DNA from: CAZLPZ01 sp964561535
GTDB lineage: Bacteria; Pseudomonadota; Alphaproteobacteria; Micavibrionales; Micavibrionaceae
DNA: 53,401 nucleotides
NCBI GenBank assembly: GCA_964561535.1
Contig: CAZLPZ010000006.1
Coordinates: 1-53,401 of the forward strand
Direction: 5' to 3'
In this document: positions 8,514 through 19,700 of the stretch, one piece after another
Position numbering within the stretch: the first letter of the stretch is position 1
Layout of the letters: each line of letters opens with the position of its first letter
Made by a program: the position numbers and the translations under genes
Notes under the pieces: model-generated
The model's input: the letters and a program-made list of their open reading frames with translations, nothing else
What the model was told of the DNA's origin: nothing
Database searches by the model: none

Positions 8514-11500
8514 TAAGCTGTTTCTCGAGTTCACGTGTCACCGATAACGGCGATCCGGTGTTGCGCGCCAGAATGGCATAAAAGGTTGGAATGACAAATA
8601 AGGTGAGGAACGTCGATATGGTGACGCCCGACACAATCACAACGCCAATTGGAAAACGGCTTTCGGCCCCCGCGCCGCCCATGGCAAACGCAAAGGCCAG
8701 CGGCAAGGCGCCCACGACGGTCGCAATCGAGGTCATTAAAATGGGACGCAACCGTGCCTGGGCGGCTGTTAAAATCGCATCCATAAATTCGGTGCCTTGA
8801 TCACGGAGTTGGTTTGCAAATTCCACAATCAAGATTCCGTTTTTGGCCGATAACCCCACAAGCATAATCAAGCCCACTTGGGTGTAAATATTCAACGTGG
8901 CGCCGGTTAAATACAGCCCCCAAATGGCCCCGATTAAAGCCAACGGCACCGTCATCATAATGACGAGAGGGTGCACAAAACTTTCAAATTGTGCCGCCAG
9001 AAATAAATAAACAGCGAGCAACGCCAACGCAAAAATAAACAGGGTGGCCGATCCGGTTTCTTTAAAATCACGCGACTCACCTTTATAATCAATACGCCCG
9101 CCAGCGGGGATCGATTCTTTGGCCGTGTTATCCAGGAATGTTAACGCTTCGCCCAACGTGTATCCAGGCGATAAAGACGCGGTAATCGTAATCGCGCGCA
9201 CCCGGTTAAACCGTGACCTTGATCCCGAATCCGCGGCTTCTTCAAGGGACACGAGATTCCCCAGCGGGATCAAAATACCCGTCCGGTCTGACCTCACATA
9301 AACATTTTTCAGGTCGGTCGGTGATAATCGGTCGCGGGCACGATTTTGTAAGATGACATCATATTCTTCACCGCGGTCCAAATAGGTGGTGACATCGGCA
9401 CTGCCAAACATAGTTTGTAGCGTACGGCCAATGGTTTCAGCTGACACACCCAATTCTGCCGCGCGGTCGGTGTTCATTTTAATACGGATTTGGGGTTTAG
9501 TTTCTTTGTAATCAAAATCGATGTTCACGAGGCCCGGATTTTGGCGAGCCATTTTTAAAACATTATCTCGCCACGCGGCTAAATCCTCATAATTATCACC
9601 AGCCAGCACAAAGGATACGGGCGTGGATTGGGGGTTTTGCCCTAATGACGGGGGCATGATGGGAAAGGCAAGCACGCCGGGGATTTCACTGAACTTCATA
9701 AACATATCGCCAACGATTTGACCCGCATAACGACGATGACCCCAATCTTTTAAAAGGGCAATCGCGATACCAGAGTTCACGGAACCCGTTGCTGAAAAAC
9801 CACCGGGAACAATGTTTACGATGCGGTTGGCCTCCCCTGTGCCGTCTGGGGGTCCGCCATCTTTCGGGGATAATAAGGTCGCCATTTTTTGTTCAACCAA
9901 ACGCATGTGGGCGGTTGAATATTCCATCGACGACCCTTCGGGGGCAATCATGATCACAAAAACAACGCCGCGATCTTCTGTGGGGGCATATTCGGACGGT
10001 ACCCCGCGGTATAGAAATATACCGATGACAATGAGAACACCAATTCCAATCAACAAGCGCGTGGGGCGGGCAATCATGGCTGTTAAAATACGGCGATAAT
10101 GGGGTTCAAAGGATTCAATTTTGGCATTGATCCAAATGGTGATTCTATTTTTTTTATGGTGCGTGGACCGTTGGGTTAAAAATTTGGAACACATCATAGG
10201 CGAGGCGGATAGAGCAACAAAGGCCGAGAATAAAATAGCGCCGACGATTGCCCATGAAAATTCGGTAAATAACTTTCCAGCATCCCCCCCCATCAGAGAA
10301 ATCGGGATGAACACGGCAACCAATACAAGCGTTGTCGCAATAACGGCAAACGCCACTTGGGATGTCCCGCGTTGTGCGGCGGCGAGAGACGGTTCGCCAT
10401 GTTCAACGCGTTTATAGATATTTTCGAGAACAACAATTGAATCGTCAACGACCAAACCAATCGCAAGGACAAGTGCAAGCAAGGTTAATAAATTGACGGA
10501 AAATCCAAAAGCCAATAATACAATAAACGCGCCAATGATTGACACCGGAATGGTCACCGCCGGGATCAACGTCGCGCGGATATCGCCTAAGAAGAAGTAA
10601 ATGACCAACGTGACCAAAATGATCGTCAAGCCTAATGTCACATAAACTTCGTGAATCGAGCTTTCAATAAATCGGGAGGCATCATAGGCCACAAACAATT
10701 CAAGATCTGGATATTGTGTTTTAATATCTTCTTGGATTTTGTGCATTTCCCTAATGACATTATGCGCAACGGTTAATGTATTGGCTTTGGATTGTTTACC
10801 AATACCTAATCCAACAGCAGCAAGACCATTTGACCTTAAATCTGTGCGTTCGCTTTTGGGTCCAATGTCCACGCGCGCCACATCGGCAAGGCGGATTAAA
10901 TAGCCGTCAGATCCCCGACGAATTACAAGCTTTTGAAAATCATTGGCGGTTTTATAGGCGCGATCAACGCGTACGGTAAATTCTGTATTTAATGATTCAA
11001 CGCGGCCGGCGGGCAATTCGATATTTTCACGGCGCAATGCATTTTCGATGTCTGTGACAGTCAATTCGCGTGCGGCGAGTGCGCCCCGGTCTAACCAAAT
11101 GCGCATGGCATATCGGCGTTCACCGCCGATGATGACACTGGATACGCCGTCCACAATGGATAATCTGTCTCGCATAAAGCGGTCGACAATATCGGTGAGT
11201 TCTAGACCGTCGCGCAGTTTACTTTGAACCGCGATCCAGACAATTTGATCGGTGTCGGCGTCTGCCTTTGAAATTTTTGGCGAATCGACATCATCAGGTA
11301 AAGCATCTGTCACGCGGGAAATGCGATCACGGACATCGGACGCCGCGGCATCAATATCGCGCGATAGTTCAAATTCAATTTGAACCTGGGATACGCCGTC
11401 TTCTGATTTTGATTCCATCGTTTTGATCCCGGAAATTCCGCTGATCGATTCTTCGATGATTTTGGTGACACGTGTCTCAACAATATCGGCTGATGCGCCT

Positions 11501-11655
11501 GTATAAACGGTTTCGATCGAAACAATGGGAGGGTCGATATCGGGATATTCACGGAGGGGAAGTCGGGTAAACGCGATGATCCCTGCGACAATAATCAAAA
11601 TATTAATCACGGTCGCAAAAATTGGGCGTTTGATGGAAATGTCAGACAGGATCAT
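8497..11655 (-). CDS. RND-type multidrug efflux permease (AcrB/MexF family)
   Basis: 1052-aa proton-driven inner-membrane pump. It starts MILSDISIKRPIFATVINIL, typical of the HAE1 family, so the ATG at 11655 is chosen over upstream in-frame codons that lie within the adaptor gene; GGGGAG precedes it. The proton-relay Asp pair is present in LVVDDSIVVLENI (around residue 400), and the matching Lys in GLSAKNGILIVEFANQLRDQ near the C-terminus. Two large periplasmic porter/docking regions separate twelve membrane helices. The gene begins 7 bases after the adaptor stop. No TolC-like outer-membrane factor is encoded nearby, so it must use one from elsewhere. Confidence 0.95.
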   Translation of the reverse strand: MILSDISIKRPIFATVINILIIVAGIIAFTRLPLREYPDIDPPIVSIETVYTGASADIVETRVTKIIEESISGISGIKTMESKSEDGVSQVQIEFELSRDIDAAASDVRDRISRVTDALPDDVDSPKISKADADTDQIVWIAVQSKLRDGLELTDIVDRFMRDRLSIVDGVSSVIIGGERRYAMRIWLDRGALAARELTVTDIENALRRENIELPAGRVESLNTEFTVRVDRAYKTANDFQKLVIRRGSDGYLIRLADVARVDIGPKSERTDLRSNGLAAVGLGIGKQSKANTLTVAHNVIREMHKIQEDIKTQYPDLELFVAYDASRFIESSIHEVYVTLGLTIILVTLVIYFFLGDIRATLIPAVTIPVSIIGAFIVLLAFGFSVNLLTLLALVLAIGLVVDDSIVVLENIYKRVEHGEPSLAAAQRGTSQVAFAVIATTLVLVAVFIPISLMGGDAGKLFTEFSWAIVGAILFSAFVALSASPMMCSKFLTQRSTHHKKNRITIWINAKIESFEPHYRRILTAMIARPTRLLIGIGVLIVIGIFLYRGVPSEYAPTEDRGVVFVIMIAPEGSSMEYSTAHMRLVEQKMATLLSPKDGGPPDGTGEANRIVNIVPGGFSATGSVNSGIAIALLKDWGHRRYAGQIVGDMFMKFSEIPGVLAFPIMPPSLGQNPQSTPVSFVLAGDNYEDLAAWRDNVLKMARQNPGLVNIDFDYKETKPQIRIKMNTDRAAELGVSAETIGRTLQTMFGSADVTTYLDRGEEYDVILQNRARDRLSPTDLKNVYVRSDRTGILIPLGNLVSLEEAADSGSRSRFNRVRAITITASLSPGYTLGEALTFLDNTAKESIPAGGRIDYKGESRDFKETGSATLFIFALALLAVYLFLAAQFESFVHPLVIMMTVPLALIGAIWGLYLTGATLNIYTQVGLIMLVGLSAKNGILIVEFANQLRDQGTEFMDAILTAAQARLRPILMTSIATVVGALPLAFAFAMGGAGAESRFPIGVVIVSGVTISTFLTLFVIPTFYAILARNTGSPLSVTRELEKQLNESQT

Positions 11656-11662
11656 TGAATGA

Positions 11663-13105
11663 TTACTCCCCCGTCGATGTGGGCGGAATCGGTGTTGGGT
11701 CAAGGGCGGGAGTAGATTCAAGTTCTGAGGGGGCAGGAAGTGTTTCCACAGCCGGTACAGCGGATGTTGCTGTTGGATCGGCATCGGGGGATGTCCCCAA
11801 ATTATTCAGTTCACGACGTTTGTCATGGGGGGCATTATTCACGGCGCGCGTGATATTATCATCAATTTTAATAGTTTTGTTGATTTTAACTTTGCCGCCT
11901 GGATTGGCCTTCATGACGCCGTTGACAACGACCGTGTCTCCAGCTTTTAATCCATCGGTGATTTCGACATATCCGGGCATACGCGCTCCAATTTTTACCG
12001 GCTGCGCTATAACGTCTGATAATTTATCGTCGCCTTGAGGGGGGCTTGCCACACGGACTGATTTCTCGGTGCCTTGGGAGACCAAGGCTTCTTCAGATAC
12101 AGCCAACGCACGGCGTTCATTGTTTACGATTTCGGTCGACAATAACATTCCAGCGCGAAGTTTCCCATCAGGATTTGGAATTTCAGCTTTTAATTTTAAT
12201 GACCGCGTGGCGGCGTCAATGCGCGGATCAATTGCGGTAATCGTGCCTGTAAAAACGGTGTCTGGATAGGCATCCGAATGTGCATCGATTTTCATACCGG
12301 ACCGAACGGATGCGAGATATGATTCAGGGATCGAAAATTCAAGTTTCATCGGGTCAATATCGTCGAGCGTCGTAATGACCATGCCGGGCGAAACAATGTC
12401 ACCCACAGATATCGACCGCAGGCCCAAGATCCCGTCAAAGGGAACGATAATCTGGCGGTCTTTCATTTGGGCTTTTGTAATATCTAATCGGGCGCGATCT
12501 TGGTCTCGTCGCGCGGTTGAGATGGCCGCCGTACGGGCCAGGGCCGCGGATCGATTATATGATTTTTCAGCTTCGGTTAAACTGGCGCGTTCTTCATCAT
12601 CATGTAATTCCGCAATTACCGTCCCTTTTGTGACGAACTGTCCTTCTGAAAAATTAATGGATTTGACGGTTTCGGATACGTTACTGGTCAGTTGGGTGGA
12701 TTCGTTGGCTTCCGTGGTGCCCAAGGCTTGAATACGGTCTGAAAAAGGGTAAAGGGTCACAATTTCAACGTCCACGCCCGGGGGCGTTTGGGGCCAACCA
12801 CCGGGTTGGGCTTTTAAAAAAGTTTGATATCCGGTGAGGATCAAGGCCCCGAAAACAAGTAAAACGGCGACATATCGTTGCCGCCGTGGATTTCCGGGCC
12901 GAATCAAGGCCATGATCAGAATAAGGCATAGGACGATAGGGATGATTTTAAGAACGATCATGCCTCCCACGCCACTTTCGGTTATCCCCATTTGCCCCAA
13001 GATCCCGGGCAGGATATACGCCTTGGCGGGATGCAAAAATAACGCAAGATAAGCAAGCATCAGGGCAGAAGCGATGGTCGATAGGATGTAATTAAACATA
13101 ATCAT
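11663..13105 (-). CDS. RND efflux periplasmic adaptor with multi-helix N-terminus
   Basis: 480-aa membrane-fusion protein linking the RND pump to an outer-membrane channel. The adaptor core is clear: barrel-sandwich halves VSETVKSINFSEGQFVTKGT and VPFDGILGLRSISVGDIVSPG flank a short alpha-hairpin, followed by a beta-barrel (AIDPRIDAATRSLKLKAEI) and a membrane-proximal domain. The N-terminus is unusual. Instead of one anchor there are three hydrophobic segments (about 5-25, 49-68 and 77-95), so roughly 100 residues precede the adaptor domain. The C-terminus is a long Pro/Thr/Ala-rich tail. A second ATG at 13099 has better spacing from the AAGG site. It is the first gene of the export operon. 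Confidence 0.9.
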   Translation of the reverse strand: MIMFNYILSTIASALMLAYLALFLHPAKAYILPGILGQMGITESGVGGMIVLKIIPIVLCLILIMALIRPGNPRRQRYVAVLLVFGALILTGYQTFLKAQPGGWPQTPPGVDVEIVTLYPFSDRIQALGTTEANESTQLTSNVSETVKSINFSEGQFVTKGTVIAELHDDEERASLTEAEKSYNRSAALARTAAISTARRDQDRARLDITKAQMKDRQIIVPFDGILGLRSISVGDIVSPGMVITTLDDIDPMKLEFSIPESYLASVRSGMKIDAHSDAYPDTVFTGTITAIDPRIDAATRSLKLKAEIPNPDGKLRAGMLLSTEIVNNERRALAVSEEALVSQGTEKSVRVASPPQGDDKLSDVIAQPVKIGARMPGYVEITDGLKAGDTVVVNGVMKANPGGKVKINKTIKIDDNITRAVNNAPHDKRRELNNLGTSPDADPTATSAVPAVETLPAPSELESTPALDPTPIPPTSTGE

Positions 13106-13196
13106 AACCTTGGGGGGAGGGTAAGGAAAATTATAGGGTTAAACATAAAGCGAATAAGGCCTTAGGGCAAGAGTGCGTCGTACGATTTTCTTGATT

Positions 13197-16100
13197 TTAG
13201 AGGATATCCGTTACATCCATCATAAGGGGGCCGCTGGTCCATAGCAGGCTGCATTGAAGGGTGTGGGTTGAATACAGGGTACGTAATAAATCTCGGTAGG
13301 TACGCATTTGATCGAGATAGGCTTGAGGAATTTGATCGGGCGTTTTTGGGATTGTGAAATCTGTTTTGTAATCCAGTATATGAATGTGTGTTGGGGTGAT
13401 GATCAACCGATCGATTTGCCCGGCGATTAACCGTCCATTGGGTAAAATACCCGTGATGGGGACTTCGGCGTGAGAATTTTGATGAAATAAATCTTTATAA
13501 TCGGGATGATGCAGGATATTGAGAACCGATTGCGTTATATTGGATTGTATGTCCTTTGATAAGATGTCGCTTCGTTTGGTCAAATAGGTTTTAATTGTTT
13601 CTTCCCATGTTGTTTTGGGGAGGTTGGGTAAAATTTCAAGTAATTTATGAGTGATAAGACCACGTGCAAATCGTGTGGGATCATTGATGGATAAAAGTGG
13701 AGATGTCGCCAAAAGTGTCATGTGCGCGGGATCTGCACGATAGGGCCGGGCAGGGGTGGGCTCGGGTATCAATGGTTTTTTTAAAGTATCTTTTAAGATC
13801 TTTAATGGGGGACGTTCTGGGATGTCTGGTGTTGAGGGGGATAGTATTTCTTTTTCATCCTTACGGGCACGATCTGGGAGCGCTGTTTGGGCAGATTCAA
13901 AAATATGAAGGGGACCGTCCGTTCCGCTTTCCTCGACCCGATATCCAGGCAAATTTGCGCATGCTTTAATGCTGTTAAGAACTGTATCATACCAGGTGAT
14001 ATCACTGCGTAAGGGTCGGTCGGCGCCTGCAACAATTAACCAATCTTGGGCGCGTGTTAGGGCAACATACAGTAAACGTTGCTCCTCTGCCCGGTCAGCA
14101 GCGCGTACATGTTCAAGTACATGGGGGATATCATCCGGGCGGTCCTGTGCACGTGGGACAAAGATGGGTAGCGGGGCATCTGTATCATCGGGCCAAAAAA
14201 TACTGGCAGGTTTACCGTCTCGAGCGGATTTAATCGTGTCGGGAAGGATGACGATCGGTGATTCAAGGCCCTTGGATCCATGAACGGTCATTAACCGTAC
14301 AACGTTATCCGATGGCGCAACGCTTTGACGGATTTCAGGATTATCACGTATGAGTGTATGAATGAAATGGTGAATTGTTGTGCTGTTCTCGGATGCCTTT
14401 AAGGCGAGTGTCAACAAATCTTCAATTCCACTGGTATGGTCGAGCGACAGGTCACGTAAAAATGCAGCGCGACCCGATCCATCCGGGGATGATGGGCATG
14501 GTTGATCCAAAAGAGATGTTAAAAATAAATAAGGAGAAAGGGTACGTGCCCTGTCAATACATTGTTCAAGATAGGACACCCAGGGATGATGAGAAGAATA
14601 AGATTGAAGAGCAGCCCATAATGATCCCGTGCGTGTTGGCGCAATTGCAATTAAATCATCATCTGTTCCCCCGCATAAAGGTGATTTTAATACACAGGCC
14701 AGTGATAGATCATCATCGGGAAGTAAAGAAAATTGCGTGATTGCGACAAGGTCTTTAACGATAATTGAGTCAAGAATAGGTTGACGATCGGCGCCCGCCA
14801 CAGGAATTCCTTTGATCTGTAAGGCTGCTCGGATAGAGGCGAGATATGGCGCGCGCTTACGTACCAAAATCATAATATCGCGGGGTTCAATGGGGCGATT
14901 GTGAGAGGGTAAAATTATTTTTTGATCGATCCAATTGTGAATACAGTGCGCAATCTTCCTCGCGAGAATTGTGGGGCCATCTGTATGAGGTCTGATGGTA
15001 GTGGGAGGGGTCCAGGGTGTACGGATTTCGGTGTCTTTTATGGCGGGGATCATGGGCCATACCTCAACGCGGCCCGCCTGACCGGTACGGTGGATGATAT
15101 GAGTGGGGGCCTCCTTCAAACGCAGGTCAGCGATGCGATCAGGGTTTTTAAAGATTTGATCGACGATTGTTAAAACGGGAAATGTTGACCGAAACGATGT
15201 ATTCATGGGGATTCGGTCAAGATGCAAGGAATTGTTTGTGGGGGTATCTAGATTTGACGATCCAAAATGATGCAGCATTTTTTCAAATGTATCGGGGTCA
15301 GCGCCTTGAAAACGATAGATAGATTGTTTTTGGTCCCCTACAATAAACAGCCGTCGTGTGCGGTCTGGATCATCGGGGCCAAAGGTACGGGCAAGAGAAG
15401 CAATGATCTGCCATTGTTCGGGGTTTGTGTCTTGGGCTTCATCGAGTAAAATGTGATCGATCCCACCGTCCAGTTTGTACATGACCCAAGAAGGGGTCTT
15501 TGTTTCTTGTGTATGGGTTTGATCTGCATCGAGGAGTGTAATGGTTTTTCGAATTAAATCATCAAAATCCAGGACTCCGCGGGCACATTTTAATTGATTA
15601 TATTCGGTCAAGATATAATCAACCCACGTAAACAAAGCCATATTGATACGATACAGATCAATCATTTGACGTTTATGTTTTAACCGTTCGATTTCGTCTC
15701 CGCACGTTATATATAAAAGACGTAATTGATCATCGGCTTTGCGTTGGCCTTGTTTGCCGCCGTCACTTGATCGCGCGCCTTTTGAATCAAAAAAAGGTCG
15801 ACAAATTTGATCAAAATGTTCGGCGCGTTCTAAGGGATGCAACATTGTCCAATCGCGGATATGTGCGGCTAATCCATTTTCTGTCTTTGTCCCTTTGGAT
15901 AATCCTTGATCCAACAGAATCAGGTCATGAATGAAAGATTCTGGAAGATCGGCAATTGATTTGGTCCATGTTTCGAGAGAGTCATTAGAATTTAATCCAA
16001 ACATTGTGCGAAAGGCGACGGCGCGATCGGATCCTTTGTATTGAGCCAAAGCAGATGATAATTGCCGCCGTTCGGATAATAATTCTGTCATGATTTGGCC

Positions 16101-16745
16101 CAATCTGAAATCGGACAGGTGGGCGGCGATATCATTCAAGATGAAGGCATTTTCAGGGTCACGGGTAATTTTTAGATCGGCATTCTGGCGGGCGGTTTGC
16201 AATAATTGTTCAAGTTCGGCCCCTTCGATCAGGGTGAAATGGGGTGAAATTCCGGCCTCGAGTGGAAATCGGGATAGAATGGACTGGCAAAAGGCATGCA
16301 ATGTTAAAATGCGTACGTGATCGGGCCCATCAATAAGTTGTGTAAATAAACGTCGTGCAGCATCAATTTGGTCGGCTCTCGGGGGTTCATCTAATACATC
16401 TTGCAATGATGTTCTTAAATCGGAATCTGACATCACAGCCCAATCAGAGACCCGGGCGAGCAAGCGTTCGGTCATTTCAGCAGAGGCTGCTTTGGTATAG
16501 GTCAGGCATAAAATACGGTGTGGGCGCGTACCGGGGGCTCCGTTTGTACGGGGGAGTAATAAACGCAAGACTCGCTCGATTAAGACTTTGGTTTTACCTG
16601 TTCCGGCCGATGCATTCACCCATACGGATCGATCAGGATCAGATGCACGACGTTGGGACAATCGTGCCCAATATCCGGGCGTGTCAGATAGGGGAGGTTC
16701 GATGGGGTCAAGCTTTTTGTTTATGTTCAATGCATCTGACATCAT
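13197..16745 (-). CDS. addA: double-strand break repair helicase-nuclease AddA
   Basis: 1182-aa UvrD-like helicase with a C-terminal RecB-family nuclease. With AddB it resects double-strand ends up to Chi for RecA loading. Walker A is NASAGTGKT at about 44-52. Further helicase motifs are HILLDEAQDTNPEQWQII, GDQKQSIYRFQGADPDTF and RLMTVHGSKGLESPIVILPD, plus LLYVALTRAQDWLIVAGADR. The nuclease motif GQIDRLIITPT...ILDYKTD lies near the C-terminus. Two ATGs stand in tandem; the first overlaps the addB TGA, so translation is coupled. trxA, the usual downstream neighbour in alphaproteobacteria, is absent. Confidence 0.97.
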   Translation of the reverse strand: MMSDALNINKKLDPIEPPLSDTPGYWARLSQRRASDPDRSVWVNASAGTGKTKVLIERVLRLLLPRTNGAPGTRPHRILCLTYTKAASAEMTERLLARVSDWAVMSDSDLRTSLQDVLDEPPRADQIDAARRLFTQLIDGPDHVRILTLHAFCQSILSRFPLEAGISPHFTLIEGAELEQLLQTARQNADLKITRDPENAFILNDIAAHLSDFRLGQIMTELLSERRQLSSALAQYKGSDRAVAFRTMFGLNSNDSLETWTKSIADLPESFIHDLILLDQGLSKGTKTENGLAAHIRDWTMLHPLERAEHFDQICRPFFDSKGARSSDGGKQGQRKADDQLRLLYITCGDEIERLKHKRQMIDLYRINMALFTWVDYILTEYNQLKCARGVLDFDDLIRKTITLLDADQTHTQETKTPSWVMYKLDGGIDHILLDEAQDTNPEQWQIIASLARTFGPDDPDRTRRLFIVGDQKQSIYRFQGADPDTFEKMLHHFGSSNLDTPTNNSLHLDRIPMNTSFRSTFPVLTIVDQIFKNPDRIADLRLKEAPTHIIHRTGQAGRVEVWPMIPAIKDTEIRTPWTPPTTIRPHTDGPTILARKIAHCIHNWIDQKIILPSHNRPIEPRDIMILVRKRAPYLASIRAALQIKGIPVAGADRQPILDSIIVKDLVAITQFSLLPDDDLSLACVLKSPLCGGTDDDLIAIAPTRTGSLWAALQSYSSHHPWVSYLEQCIDRARTLSPYLFLTSLLDQPCPSSPDGSGRAAFLRDLSLDHTSGIEDLLTLALKASENSTTIHHFIHTLIRDNPEIRQSVAPSDNVVRLMTVHGSKGLESPIVILPDTIKSARDGKPASIFWPDDTDAPLPIFVPRAQDRPDDIPHVLEHVRAADRAEEQRLLYVALTRAQDWLIVAGADRPLRSDITWYDTVLNSIKACANLPGYRVEESGTDGPLHIFESAQTALPDRARKDEKEILSPSTPDIPERPPLKILKDTLKKPLIPEPTPARPYRADPAHMTLLATSPLLSINDPTRFARGLITHKLLEILPNLPKTTWEETIKTYLTKRSDILSKDIQSNITQSVLNILHHPDYKDLFHQNSHAEVPITGILPNGRLIAGQIDRLIITPTHIHILDYKTDFTIPKTPDQIPQAYLDQMRTYRDLLRTLYSTHTLQCSLLWTSGPLMMDVTDIL

Positions 16746-19700
16746 AGAGATCCTGTTTTTGATGCAATCATTTGAGGGGTGTCATCGTCCAAACCCCACC
16801 AGATTTGACGTCGTGATAAATGATCATATGTATCCCGAGCCAAATCATCATTTCGGCCATCTGGAACGGGATAATAGGGGGTGTGTTCGGCTGCAAAAAT
16901 GCTTAAAACATTTACTAATCCATTTTGTGCCGCATCACATAAATCATTTAATGCCAGAGGAGATTGATCTTGATCGAGCGTTAATACTTTTACGCCAGAT
17001 GGTTTTAAATGCCAAAAAGATGCGCTGGATACGACGTCACCGGGTTTTTTGTTTTCGTTTAAACCGTTTTGAACGCACAAGGATTGGATGACAAGTTGTG
17101 ATGCTAGGCCTGCGTCTATATTTTTTCGCGTTGGCAGGCTGGCGCCTGTTTTATAATCGATGATCGCATAACCTCCGGTGGTCATTCGGTCTAATCGATC
17201 TAACCGTGCGGTAATATGGTGCGGAATACCTAAGATAGGTAAGGTGTATGTCCATGTTTGTTCTGTTTGATCGGGGGTTAACCCATTTGCACGTGCTGCA
17301 AAATCATGGGCAATCGTCTTGCGTAAAGTTTGGGACAGACGCGGCATCATAAAGGCGCGGATGCTTTGGTCTACCCGCCATTTATCGAGTTCATGAGTTA
17401 AGAATAATTCGAAATCTTGGGGGCGGTTTTCGCGTAAGATGCGATCAAGAACGCGATGTAGAATAATTCCCCGGATACGGTCATCAACGTCAAGATCCAA
17501 GGGATCTAATGGCTTTAATCGTAAAATCTTTTGGGCATAAAACGCATAGGGATCGATCATTAATGTTTCAATTTGGGTTGATGAAATGGTCGTGGGGCGT
17601 AAGGATTGTGGTGGGCAAGGAGCTGGGCGTTTTTTTAAAAATTGTTGTTTGTTTGAATTGGGAGCGTCTAACAAATGTACGGCTTTTATAATATCTGTGT
17701 CTTGGCATTGATCATGATTTGGTCCAAAAATCGCGGTGATAACCGAATAGAATCGGTGCAACCACCGCGATGGAAGCGCCGGGGCTCCTTCCATTTTCAT
17801 TCGATATGTGATGGTTACTTTTGGTACGTGTAATAATTGGACGACATCATGGCTTAACCGTCCAATTTCTTGTTCTGCAGGAGGCATACCAAAATCGGCT
17901 CGCATGGTACGGGCAAGCCAGGGGTCAATGCCAGGATCTATCGGCCAGATTCCTTCGTTAAATCCAGCTAAAATGACATGAGTCATTCCCATTAATCGTG
18001 ATTCATAAACCCCTAGTAACTGAACGCGGGGATGTCCTATCCCCCGACGGTTAACGCGTGTCGTTTTAAAAAGATGGATCATAAAGGCGGTATAGTCATT
18101 TGCATTTTTATGCATAGGGGGAGTTTCAAGATTTATAATATCGGCACATAGATGGGATAGGGCTTCGCCATCATCTCCTATCCACAGGGCAGATATATTA
18201 TCTTTTGTGTGTGTGGATATTTTTTCGCATGTTGTTAAATGTGTGCGAATAAAATCGTGGATATGGCCACCCGTTTGGCACAGTTGATATAAGGGTTCGA
18301 TTGTATCCACTAAAAATGTCAAGGGTTCAATCATGTCATGCGAAATAGGCGCTGTTATATATTCATGTAGAAACGTGCGTGGGTGTGTTGGGGGTCGAAC
18401 ACCCCGCAAAAATTGGCATTCAAAAAGGCTTATTTGATCTTGAGATAAATTTGGGAGATTTAAAAACGGATGTCGCAGCAAAGCAATCAGGTCTACCGGC
18501 GAAAACCCCTGAACGGCAAGCGTTAAGATAAGGGTTAAAAATTGAGTGTGAGGGGCGGTGTATAAAACATTTCCGGCACTGTCGTTTACTTCTATATTAA
18601 ATCGGAGGCAGGCAGCCATAATTAATGTTGCCAGAGATCGGTCGGGCGTTACAATCGCGATATGAGTTGCGGGATCCGTTAGGGCAATACGAACCTGGGC
18701 CGCAATGGCGTGTGCTTCATCTAAAGCCGTATTTACTTGAATAATTTTGATATTGGATAAATCATCTTGGATTGCTTTACGAGATTTTTCGGTTAATTCG
18801 TTTTTTAAATTTGCCCAGGATGGTGTGCAAGCGCCGGGGCACATCATGTGCTGGGTAAAAAACCGACGGGCTGTTTGGGGGGTTATAACATCTTCAGATA
18901 ATCGCATGATCTGAGCCGTACATCCGTCCCAAACGGGAATTGTGGTGAGGTTAATATTTAAATTTTCTAAAAGATGGTTTAATTCATATTGAGGATCTTG
19001 GGGTGTTAAATTTTTTCGGTGATCGTCGGGTAAATCGGGATCCAACCCCGGTAAAATGACGTGGCCCTGGGGTAGATTTGCAATAACTTCCATCAATTTT
19101 GCGACAATGGGCAGACTTCCCGTTACCCCGGCCATCATCACGGGGTGTGCGGGGGGATTTTGTTGCCAATAGGTAATCAGATGTTCAAATAAGAGAATGC
19201 GGCGGTCATGGGCTTGTAACCGTCCTGCCGCATGGACATAACCTGGCCAGGCCGTACGTAAAATATTTAAAAAATCCAATGTGATTTGCCAGTGTGAGGC
19301 AAATTCAGCATCGACCAAGTGATCGAGGCTGTCCAGGGTTAGCCCTTCATCCCGTACCGATTTTAAAAACGCAAGCAATGTTTGGGCAAGCGCCACGGCA
19401 CGAGTAAAATCAATGGTGGTATCTCGTGCCCGGATCATTTCTGTAAGGATTAATTGGGCTTCTATGGGTGATAGGACGGGTGGGATATCAATGGCGTGTC
19501 CCGTCGCACTTGTGACCATTATTTCAAGTGCCTCATCATCCATATCAGCTACGGCACGTATTTTGGGGAGCAAAAGGGGCCGGCCATCTGTTGTATCCAA
19601 AAACAAATCCGTCATCATGCGCACGGTACGTCGTGTGGGTAATAGAATTTCTAGATTCATTAATCCTGCTGGATCATCACCATATTGGCGGATCAACCCC

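Noticed and set aside
8514..8534. GTG start for the Nudix gene
   Set aside because: It would lie deeper within the pump gene and adds residues outside the conserved domain; the ATG at 8513 is better placed, though the GTG cannot be excluded.
11656..11784. 43-codon N-terminal extension of the RND pump
   Set aside because: It lies within the adaptor gene and is Pro/His-rich with no family match; the pump family starts at MILSDISIKRP, and GGGGAG precedes that ATG.
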